A stretch of DNA of 64,000 bases from CAWBAT01 sp046331665 (GTDB taxonomy: Bacteria > Acidobacteriota > Terriglobia > Versatilivoradales > Versatilivoraceae), in contig JAXLQK010000030.1 in the NCBI GenBank assembly GCA_046331665.1, positions 1-64,000 on the forward strand, read 5' to 3'. Position numbers and translations under genes: made by a program. Below are positions 53,686 through 61,835 of this stretch, one piece after another; positions within the stretch are counted from its first letter, which is position 1; every line of letters begins with the position of its first letter. The notes beneath the pieces are model-generated. The model saw only the letters and a program-made list of their open reading frames with translations, ran no database searches and was not told where the DNA came from.

Positions 53686-55371
53686 CTATCCAGAGAGCGA
53701 CGGAACGCCATTTCCTCGAACTATCGAAAAAGGTTTCGTTCGAGGAATCGAAAACAAGTAAGACACTAGCCGGTCCAGATCGGCCGGGGACAGCTTATAG
53801 GCGGGCATGGGACTATCCGGGGTATGCGCCTGCGGATTGCGGAGGTGATCCTTCACCCAGTCCCGGTCTCTTCTCGAGAACAAGCCGTTGAGTTCGGGAC
53901 CGATCTTCATTCCCTCCCCGTTGACCATATGACAGGTGCCGCATTGATTGGACTTGTAGAGTATCGCGCCTTCGACGGCCTCGACGGGCGCCGCATCAAG
54001 CACCTGGGCATTCTGGGGGGACAGTTTCAGCAGGAAGGAAGCCAGGGCGGCAAGCTGTTCGTCATTGAGATCGATCGGAGGCATCGAGGTGCCCGGCACC
54101 AGCCGGGACGGGTTCTTGAAATGATCAATCATCCAGGCTGGAGTGCGTCGAATGGAAGTGGCGGCAAGATTCGGGCCCACTTTGGAGGCTTGATTCGCCA
54201 GATTGTGACAACTGGAACATTGCTCTTTGCGGAAGAACCCGATGCCCGACAATTCCTCCGGAGTGAGTTGCTGCCATTGCTGGACCTCGGCTTCCTCTTC
54301 GCCCCCGGGCCCTGAGGGTTTGGGCTTGGTAATCACGGCGGTCAGCGTCAAGGCGCTCCACCCCAGGACAGCAAAGACTACCACGCCAATGGCTACGCTT
54401 CGCTGAGCCAGTTTCTTCGGTTGTCCCCGATCCAGAAAAGGGATCAGGATCAGAGCCAGCAAGGCAAGCCCCGGCAGGAGGACACTCCCCACCAATTCCA
54501 GCGAGCCTTCAAAGAACTTCAGCGTCTGATACAGGAAAAGAAAATACCAATCCGGAGTTGGGACGTAGCTGCTGTCGGTAGGATCAGCCAGGCGTTCCAA
54601 AGGCAGTTTGACGACGACCGCCAAAACAAACAAAATCACGAAGGCGAAGAAGATGGCAAGGGTGTCTTTAAAGACCTGCTCCGGGAAAAATTTCTTGGTG
54701 GCCCCTTGATCACTGGGCATCGGAGCCACTCCATGCTTGCGGACGAGGTAGACATGAAGCGCGATGAGCAGGGTGGCGATGGGAGGCAGCAACAAGACAT
54801 GGAGCGCAAAAAAGCGGGCAAAGGTCACGACACCAATGCTGCCTTCTCCCCCCAACAAGCGGGCCAGATAAGGCCCGAGAACGGGAGCCTTGCTGGCCAG
54901 TTGGGTAGCCACGATCGTTCCCCAATAGGCCCGATTGTCCCAGGGGAGAAGGTAGCCGGTGAGTCCAAAGGCCAGCGTCAACAGGAGTAACAGCACGCCA
55001 ATCATCCAGGTGGCCTCCCGGGGCCTTTTGTAGGCGCCGTAGAGGAATACCTGGATCATGTGGAGCACCACCACCACAATCAACAGGCTGGCGCCCCAAT
55101 GATGAAGCCCGCGTATCACCGCACCCCCGGTGAGGGTGGTGACGATATACTGGACGCTGTTATAGGCGTCGCCCGGTGTGGGGGCGTAATTGAACGCAAG
55201 GAGGAGACCGCTGAAGGCTTGAACCAGGAAAAGAAAGACTGCCACGCTTCCGAAGACCTGGTGCCAGCCGCTGGAAGCAGGGATATCCTCCAACAAAAAA
55301 TTCTTAACGGCTGATTCCAGCCCTGTCCGGTATTCGATCCAATGGATGATGCGCTGGGTAAAGTTTTTCAT
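53686..55371 (-). CDS. Cytochrome b of a bc complex fused to a dihaem cytochrome c
   Basis: A 561-residue inner-membrane subunit of a menaquinol/quinol oxidising complex. The b part (about 1-350) has the haem-ligand His pairs in GLHHWGASLLIVVVVLHMIQ and FFALHVLLLPPIATLLIALH, the Arg of YLLPWDNRAYWGT, and the Qo motif PDWYFLFLYQTLKF (PDWY rather than PEWY). After the last helix come two c-type haem sites, CSSCH (about 383) and CGTCH (about 475), each with downstream Met-containing loops (SMPPIDLNDEQ, PMPAYKLSPADL). Fusion supplies the electron acceptor in place of a separate cytochrome c1. It overlaps the Rieske gene by four bases. Confidence 0.88.
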   Translation of the reverse strand: MKNFTQRIIHWIEYRTGLESAVKNFLLEDIPASSGWHQVFGSVAVFLFLVQAFSGLLLAFNYAPTPGDAYNSVQYIVTTLTGGAVIRGLHHWGASLLIVVVVLHMIQVFLYGAYKRPREATWMIGVLLLLLTLAFGLTGYLLPWDNRAYWGTIVATQLASKAPVLGPYLARLLGGEGSIGVVTFARFFALHVLLLPPIATLLIALHVYLVRKHGVAPMPSDQGATKKFFPEQVFKDTLAIFFAFVILFVLAVVVKLPLERLADPTDSSYVPTPDWYFLFLYQTLKFFEGSLELVGSVLLPGLALLALILIPFLDRGQPKKLAQRSVAIGVVVFAVLGWSALTLTAVITKPKPSGPGGEEEAEVQQWQQLTPEELSGIGFFRKEQCSSCHNLANQASKVGPNLAATSIRRTPAWMIDHFKNPSRLVPGTSMPPIDLNDEQLAALASFLLKLSPQNAQVLDAAPVEAVEGAILYKSNQCGTCHMVNGEGMKIGPELNGLFSRRDRDWVKDHLRNPQAHTPDSPMPAYKLSPADLDRLVSYLFSIPRTKPFSIVRGNGVPSLSG

Positions 55372-55850
55372 GTGGCCGACTCCGTTGATTTGCGGATCGG
55401 TCCCAAGAGGAGCTTGTCTCCCTGAAGTTTCACCTCATATCGATCCAATGGCCGCGGTGCCGGCCCGCTCAATACGTCTCCTTCAATGGAAAAAGTTGAC
55501 GTATGACAGGGGCACAAGAACTCATTCTTTTGCTTCACCCAGTGGTAGGCGCAACCCAGGTGAGGGCACTGAGGCCCGTAAGCAATGACGTCCTTGTCAG
55601 ACATCTTGACCACCCAGGCGGATACTTTTTCACTGATAATTTTCCAGCCGTCGATGCGATTGCGGCGAAACACTATTTCCTGGGGCAACTTCAATCCCAG
55701 CTGGCTTAGACTTCCCACATCCTCCCACTCCGTCTCTTTTTTGGAATTTGGAGGCCAGAGCAGGTAGACGGCGGCGGGCAGTGCCAGAACCGCTGCCATG
55801 AACGACCAGAGACCATAAATCATGCCAAGCTGAAAAGTTCTACGATCCAT
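55368..55850 (-). CDS. Rieske iron-sulfur protein of the bc complex
   Basis: A 160-residue membrane-anchored [2Fe-2S] protein. One N-terminal helix (about 10-32) serves as anchor and signal. The cluster ligands are CPHLGC (95-100) and CPCHTSTF (113-116), the usual C-x-H and C-x2-H pairs with the disulfide cysteines C100 and C115. The loop GPAPRPLDRYEVKL closes the fold. It carries electrons from quinol to the cytochrome c domains fused to cytochrome b. It is translationally coupled to that gene, giving a two-gene operon. Confidence 0.92.
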   Translation of the reverse strand: MDRRTFQLGMIYGLWSFMAAVLALPAAVYLLWPPNSKKETEWEDVGSLSQLGLKLPQEIVFRRNRIDGWKIISEKVSAWVVKMSDKDVIAYGPQCPHLGCAYHWVKQKNEFLCPCHTSTFSIEGDVLSGPAPRPLDRYEVKLQGDKLLLGPIRKSTESAT

Positions 55851-56357
55851 AATTCCTCGTTGAAGACCTCTGACAAGATTATCCCTGCTGAGTCCGTACT
55901 CTAAACGGCCGTATCCATGAATGGGGCGAATTGACTTCGGACGGACGATTTTCCGGCTTGAATGACTTCAGGCGTTGCACTTAATTGTTCGGCTCATCTT
56001 AATTCCGCCCATGGGATGGAGCAAGCGGAATCGTCAGGGCTTGCTGTGTGAAGGCCCGAATGCCAACGGCTCATTTCCGAAACCTGGATTCCCGGTCCGG
56101 GTGAAAATTTACTTGAACCTCCGGCGTTCCACAATGATCATTCTCCAGAGAGGTTCTCGCTGAGCGCTGAGATTGAGGAGTCTCTGCATCGCCATTTTAC
56201 TGTTGACAGCAATTTTCACAATGAATTAATTTCCATAGACGCTGAAAATTGTGAACGTTATTCATGCCGGCATCGCAGAGCGGGTCTCGTCCAATCAGTC
56301 GTCGGTCTTTGTCGAATGCCACTGAATCTTGAGAATGCCGCTTAGAAGGAGAATCGA
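55851..56357 (+). other. Intergenic region between divergent operons
   Basis: About 500 bases without a supportable gene. A perfect -35 hexamer TTGACA is at 56203-56208, but the -10 seventeen bases on (TTAATT) is poor, and an 8-bp inverted repeat AATTTTCA/TGAAAATT overlaps this area. It may hold the promoter and an operator of the glycosidase gene. Confidence 0.3.
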
Positions 56358-58768
56358 ATGCGTACGATCGCACTTGGGTTGACCCTTGCCGCCCTATTGG
56401 GGAATTTGACGGGAACCTCAGGAGGAGGCGTTGCAGACGGGCTTAGGCTATCGCTATCCGGTCGATCGCTTAAACGGGGGCATGCGTTGGGGAACCGCCA
56501 TCTCTACGGACACTGGATGGTAAGTCCGATCTTATCAACGAACGGGGATCTGTTCGCAGAGGCCTCCGTGAGTCCACCAATCAGCAATACTACTTGCTGG
56601 GCTGGAAGGTAGGCATTCAGTCACAGGAAGGAAAGCCTGCGGTTCCAACGAATACTCTATTTTTCCCGGTTTACCAGGAAACCCTCTTGAAGTTGGGAGA
56701 AACAGAAATCAGTAAGAAGTTCTTCGTGCCTTTCGAAAATAATTATTTGCGCTCCGCACATTTCCTCTTTGACGCGAAAGAAAGGATGCCCGCGGCGTGG
56801 AAGATCCATTCCGAAGTCGCTCTTCCCGAAGGCACTCAGGTGAAGACGGCCGACTACAAGGGGCACAAATATTTGGAAGTGATCTATCGGGATAAGACGG
56901 CAGCGGCGTTTTGGGGAATTGGCGATATCGAATCCTTTTGGCTGAAGCCGAACTCGACCTATACCACTGACCCGGAACTGCTCTTGGAATTTGATTTGGC
57001 ATGGCAAACGTCCGCCGGCCCTGCGACCTCGGCGCTTTCATTCGCGTATTCGGTGTATGGGGCTGCCCGCGGGAATCCTCTCAATGCGCTCCTGGATATT
57101 CACTCGAATCAGAGCGACCTGCCATCCCTCTATTTGCAACGCGTGCAACTCCTGTGGCATGAGTCCAAGATTGCGATGAGTCGGTATCTGGAAACCACGA
57201 GGCTTTGGACTCCCGACCCAGTCTTGAATCGAGGCGTGCAATGGGCAAAGATCAACCAACTGCGCGATCAGCAGGAATACAAATGGGGGGATGCTTTCAG
57301 CAACAACCCTCCTTCCGATACCGTGGTTGGACGGGATTCGGTATGGTATCTGTCCGGAAGCAGTTATTACGCGCAACCCTGGTCTCGCAAGTTACTCGAT
57401 TTCTGGTTTCGCTATGGGCTGGAAGTAAGCGGAAAGTTCACGGAGTATCTGGCCGCTACTTCCGATCCGCTTTTTCAAGATGACTACGGCCTCAATATCA
57501 ATGACAACACCCCGCTCTTCCTGCTGGCTGCCCATCAATACTACTGCCTGACGGGGGATCGGGGCTTCTTGAATCAGGCCTATCCCCGACTGCTGGAATC
57601 GGCCAACTATATTTTGGAGCAGCGCAAAGCCGGAGAGAACAATCACTATGGCTTGGTTTGGTCCACCTCGACGGAAAACTTCGTCCGGGGGCTCTGTGGC
57701 TGGCGCAACGCCATTCCGAATTACGCACTCTCCGGGGCGGTGACCGAGGTTAATGCGGAATGCTATCGCGCGTTGTTGGCCACCGCGGAGCTCGCCAAGT
57801 TTCTGGGGGATGAACCGAACCAGCGCCGGCTGGAATTGGCCGCCGGTGAGCTGGCAAATTCAATGGAAAGATTCCTGCGATCCAAGTCTCAACTGAACCC
57901 ATTTTACGTTTTGAATATCGATCCCTCGGGCAAGTTCGTCGACGATTTGACTGGCGATTTACTTTTCCCGGTTCTGTATGGTGTTTCCTCTCCGGAGCTT
58001 TCACAACGTATCCTGTTAGAACTGTTTAGCGAGCGGTTTTGGGCGGATGGCGGCAATGGGGCCGGCGGGATGCGAACGGTAAGCACGGCTCAGAAGGGTT
58101 ACCAGCCCAAGGCGACTCCGCAAAATTACGGACTGCTGGGAGGGGTTTGGCCAAATTTGGCGTTGTGGGCAGGAAAGGGGGCGGCGGATCATGGTTACCC
58201 CGAGCTTGCCCTCAAGGCATTGCGGGGAACTTGGCTTCTCACGGAAAGGGACAATCCCGCTCAGGCCAACGTCGTCCCGGCCGAGCTTCCGGAATACTTC
58301 AATGGAGACGATCTTCTGCAGATCGGTCAACCCCGAAGCACCTTCCTGAACGGGATCTACATTTGGGCCTCACTGGAAGGCCTCCTGGGCCTGTCTCCGC
58401 GTCCGGACCATTTGCAGGTCAATCCGTCCCTGCCGCCGGAATGGGGGTGGATCGCCGTCTCGCGCTTGCCCTATCGCGGGTTTCCGCTGACCTTGCTGGC
58501 AGACCGCGGGACGAAGACGTTGTTCTCCACGGGCCACGTGGAAAGCAGCTGGAAAGTGGTGGAAGTGCCGGAACAGCTTCAAGAAAAATATGACGCATCT
58601 GCCACCCCGGGGGCATTCTGGATGGTCATCCCGACCCCGTCTGGAAACGAGGTCCTGGCTGCTTCCGACCTGCCCGCACACCTGAAGCTTTTCGACCGGT
58701 TAAGCAGGCGAGTCGTTGCGAATTTGACTATTCCGGCTGGAGGAATGATCAGGAAGAAGCTAGAATGA
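56358..58768 (+). CDS. Six-hairpin glycosidase (amylo-alpha-1,6-glucosidase/GH63-like), N-terminal frame changes
   Basis: The signal peptide starts at ATG 56358 (MRTIALGLTLAALLGN), then coding moves to another frame at about 56412 (LGYRYPVDRLNGGMRWGTAI) and a third at about 56520 (NERGSVRRGLRESTNQQYYL), which leads into the 724-residue main frame at 56594. Two single-base changes in the first 60 codons therefore interrupt it. The main part is an alpha/alpha-barrel glycosidase with NDNTPLFLLAAHQYYCLTGD, GLVWSTSTENFVRGL, VTEVNAECYRALLATAEL and a C-terminal beta-domain (LPPEWGWIAVSRLPYRG). This is the shared architecture of GH63, GH37 and debranching enzymes. Probably periplasmic. Substrate unknown. 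Confidence 0.7.
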
Positions 58769-58804
58769 ACCCCTTCTTTCCTGTGACGGTATCTGCTCGG
58801 CCGG

Positions 58805-59147
58805 GTGGGGCCTTTGAATCGTTGCCGCGTGTTGTCTCTTCTATTTCTTTTGAGTCTGTTTGTAGCTTCGGCGCAAACCTCTGTGCAGCGGCTGGACGAA
58901 GCAAGTTGCTCTGGCTCACGGCCAAACCGCTCAAGCATTGGGCTCGGTGGATCAATTCCTGGATCAGTTCAAGCAGAAAAGGCTTTCTCCCTCCCAACGA
59001 ATTGCGCCTTTGGATCGAGCGGAAAAGATTCTGGTCGGGATTCGAGACAAAGACCCGCAGTCTTTTAGAGCGGGTTATTTGTTGGGCGAAGTCCGCTATT
59101 TGCAGAACCAGTATTCAGAGGCGCTTCTGGAGTTTGGGCTGTTCTAA
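58805..59147 (+). pseudogene. Truncated, frameshifted TPR protein
   Basis: GTG 58805 opens a signal peptide VLSLLFLLSLFVASAQTSVQ, then the frame changes near 58910, with coding continuing as LAHGQTAQALGSVDQFLDQF and IRDKDPQSFRAGYLLGEVRY. It stops at 59147 after one and a half tetratricopeptide repeats. Normal members have several repeats, so the 3' part is missing. A matching TPR-like tail occurs at 61534-61701. Confidence 0.55.
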
Positions 59148-59201
59148 ATCAATCCTCCGCGCCGGCAGGATAAAGATCTCAAAAAGGAGCTTCAGAATCC
59201 C

Positions 59202-61367
59202 ATGCGACTATCCAGATTTCCTTCTCTCCGTGGCCTTTTGCTCGTGGCAGGATTGCTGATCCTGTATCCGGTCTCCAGGGATCAGGCCGCCAACGATTGC
59301 GATGAGAAAGTCACCGTCAAGATCCGGCTGGAAGAGGGCCATGCCTGGCGCCCTCCGTTCGGATTGGACCGGATTGGCCAGCCGTTGAATGTCGTCATTG
59401 AAGTGGAAAGTGAAGAGCGCCCCTATCGCGAGTACTGGGTGGTGACGTATCAAAATGGGAAGGAAATCGACCGGCAGATTTTTCATCTCGCGGGAAGTCA
59501 TTTAACCGGAAAATCTCCATATCTCGGGCGGGCGAGCTTTGCGCAGTATTTTGACGAGGTGGCTTTATTCGCCAAGTGCCGTTTTCAGGGGGAGCCTGTC
59601 GAGCTGGCCCGGCAGAAAGTGACTCCTCCCCCGTTCCAAGCCGAGGCCTTGACTCGATTGGATCCGGTGATCAACCCCGTCGATTTGGGAACGGTCCTGG
59701 TGCCCCTGGACTGGCTATTGTTGTCTTCCGGGCAGAAAGGACAAATTGAGGTGGCCGCCATTTCCAGGGCCATGGATATCGGCGAGGGCAAAGTGCAAGC
59801 CTGGTTTGAATCGGCTGCGGGAAACAAGTCGGCAACAGGCATCAAACTGGAAAAAGATCGAAAATCCCAAGTGAGCCTTCCCCTGCCGTCCTTCTCAGGA
59901 CTGCCTGAAAAAGACAATCTCCACATCAGTCTTCAGGCAGGCGATGGAAAAGAGCTCTGGCAGAAGCGGATTCCCGTCATGATGGTTAAATCTCCTCTCA
60001 AGCTTCCGGAATTTGGCGCAAGCGAATTGAAGCTTCGCTTCGATGCCCCCATTTCTGTTCGAGACCCTCGCACGGGAAAATTTTCAACGATGAGCTATGA
60101 CACTGCATGGGCGCCGCAGTTGAAAGACGTGATCGTTTCCCTGCCCAATGGCTCGCGATACGTTTTCTGGCGGGGTTCCTGTTACATCCCTTTTTGGGCG
60201 AGCCTGCATGACATGGGCATGAGTTACGAATGGGCTGAAACCACCCCTCCCGCCGATGGATTCACGGACTCTGTCGAGCCGTTGATGGACAAAGAATTGC
60301 GTTACGGCCGGGTTGAAGTATTCGAATCGACGCCGGCGCGCGTGCATGTGCGCTGGACATACCAATCCACGGACTTTACCTACAAGGTGTGGGGGGACGC
60401 GCCAGTGGAAGATTATTACTTCTATCCGGATAGTATGGGTACGCGGGTTCTCAGTTTAACGAGTGCTCCAGGAGCCAAATACGAAGTTCAGGAAATGATT
60501 GTGTTGGGCCCTCAAATGGCATACCCGTATCAGGTCCTCAACCCCAAGATGGTCGATATCTTGTTCATCGATGGCGAGAAACGCGAGATTACCTTTCCGC
60601 CCGAAGGCACGGCGGGATCTTCTCCCCAAACCTTCTCCCGCCAGCAGGGAGTGGGAGCGCCCCGTGACGTTCCGGCCGTCTATCGGGTTCGACTGCATAA
60701 AGAGGACGCGGATACTGCATTCAGTTTCAATCCCGTCGATACTCACTTGCCCCAGTATCTCTTCTCGCCATTCTATGATCGTGGGGTGATGGTGACTCCG
60801 GCCTATTGGGGAAGTCACTGGCCTGTGGCCCGCGGCAACACGACGGGTTGGACCATTGACGATCGCATTGCTCTGACTCCGTCGCACAACAGCATCTTAA
60901 GCTGGGGATTGGAAAATCAGACTCCTCTCAAGGCCTCAACTTTTCAAACGATCGACACGCTGGGGCGATCGAAACTGATGACCCAGCAGCAGTATGTCTG
61001 GTTGATTGGGATGACTTCCATGCCGGACGCCCGCTTGCTCGAATGGGCTTATAGTTTCAAAAATCCACCTTCGCTGGAACTCAAAGGCGCCAGACTGGAA
61101 CAAGATCAATCCTATGTGTCCGAACGGCGGGCCATGCGCCTGGTCGTGGAGGATCCCGCGGTCACGATCACGGTCAAGCCAAGCGTTCGCTGTATCAATC
61201 CCGTGTTCGAGCTTCGGTCTGCGCCCAAGGTGCTTCGCACTGTCAAAGTGGGAGAGCGGATGCTGACCGGAAAGGAATTCGCCTGGGATGGTCACGTCCT
61301 CTGGATCCAGGCGGACATCGCCACCGCGACTCCCTTGCAACTGGAGTTTGCTTCGACAGGGAAGTAA
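59202..61367 (+). CDS. Large secreted protein of unknown family
   Basis: A 721-residue exported protein (signal about 1-30, ending SRDQA). It appears all-beta with a central region rich in aromatic residues: RYVFWRGSCYIPFWASLHDM, SYEWAETTPPADGFTDSVEP, then YYFYPDSMGTRVLSL and TPAYWGSHWPVARGNTTGW. The Trp/Tyr-rich clefts suggest carbohydrate binding or a polysaccharide lyase-like fold, but I recognise no catalytic signature. It lies between broken TPR sequences and upstream of a CRTAC1-like gene, near a glycosidase. A role in glycan use is plausible only. Confidence 0.6.
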   Translation: MRLSRFPSLRGLLLVAGLLILYPVSRDQAANDCDEKVTVKIRLEEGHAWRPPFGLDRIGQPLNVVIEVESEERPYREYWVVTYQNGKEIDRQIFHLAGSHLTGKSPYLGRASFAQYFDEVALFAKCRFQGEPVELARQKVTPPPFQAEALTRLDPVINPVDLGTVLVPLDWLLLSSGQKGQIEVAAISRAMDIGEGKVQAWFESAAGNKSATGIKLEKDRKSQVSLPLPSFSGLPEKDNLHISLQAGDGKELWQKRIPVMMVKSPLKLPEFGASELKLRFDAPISVRDPRTGKFSTMSYDTAWAPQLKDVIVSLPNGSRYVFWRGSCYIPFWASLHDMGMSYEWAETTPPADGFTDSVEPLMDKELRYGRVEVFESTPARVHVRWTYQSTDFTYKVWGDAPVEDYYFYPDSMGTRVLSLTSAPGAKYEVQEMIVLGPQMAYPYQVLNPKMVDILFIDGEKREITFPPEGTAGSSPQTFSRQQGVGAPRDVPAVYRVRLHKEDADTAFSFNPVDTHLPQYLFSPFYDRGVMVTPAYWGSHWPVARGNTTGWTIDDRIALTPSHNSILSWGLENQTPLKASTFQTIDTLGRSKLMTQQQYVWLIGMTSMPDARLLEWAYSFKNPPSLELKGARLEQDQSYVSERRAMRLVVEDPAVTITVKPSVRCINPVFELRSAPKVLRTVKVGERMLTGKEFAWDGHVLWIQADIATATPLQLEFASTGK

Positions 61368-61373
61368 TCCTGG

Positions 61374-61496
61374 CAGGTTGTTGAAATGCTCGGTCGACCA
61401 AAGTGCGGGAGCTGGGCGGCGGTCCGTAACCGCGAAATTCAATCACTTGCAGAACGACGGCCGCTCATAGGCGCCTACGAGTTTTCCAGCAACCTG
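61374..61496 (+). repeat. Miniature inverted-repeat element, copy C (123 bp)
   Basis: Same family as the copies at 48 and 18703, slightly shorter. The ends read CAGGTTGTTGAAA and CCAGCAACCTG. The centre AAATTCAATCACTTGCAGAA is conserved, though the internal GTAGCGGCG arms are eroded. Flanks are CTGG and CTAG, consistent with a 4-bp target duplication with one change. It lies six bases after the stop of the 721-residue protein. Confidence 0.8.
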
Positions 61497-61533
61497 CTAG
61501 GCTTCCGGAGCCAGGGGTTGTGACCGGGGGCAG

Positions 61534-61701
61534 AGGCAGCGTCTGGTTGCACGGGATCATTTCCTGAAAGCCACCGCACGATTGGCTCCTAAAGAAAAGC
61601 GTGCATTATTGCTCGGACGGGTCTACACGGCCAGTAAGCAGGCGGAGATGGCCGAGGTTGCTTTATTCTCAGATTTTGAAGGAGCTGAAATGGAAGAGTA
61701 A
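61534..61701 (+). pseudogene. C-terminal remnant of a TPR protein
   Basis: A frame without start codon reads RQRLVARDHFLKATARLAPK and EKRALLLGRVYTASKQAEMA, ending EGAEMEE then TAA. The helix-turn-helix spacing fits one tetratricopeptide repeat plus a tail. It directly follows the miniature element. It may be the displaced end of the truncated TPR gene at 58805. Confidence 0.5.
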
Positions 61702-61835
61702 AAACAGAAGCCTGTCCACTACCAAATCCTGGCTGGGAGGATGACTTAATCAGCGGGGTTCTTACTCCCCTTGGTTGTCGGGTAAAGAGGCCATGCGGAA
61801 GCGGATTCAATGTTGGCTCGAGGTAAATTACGATC

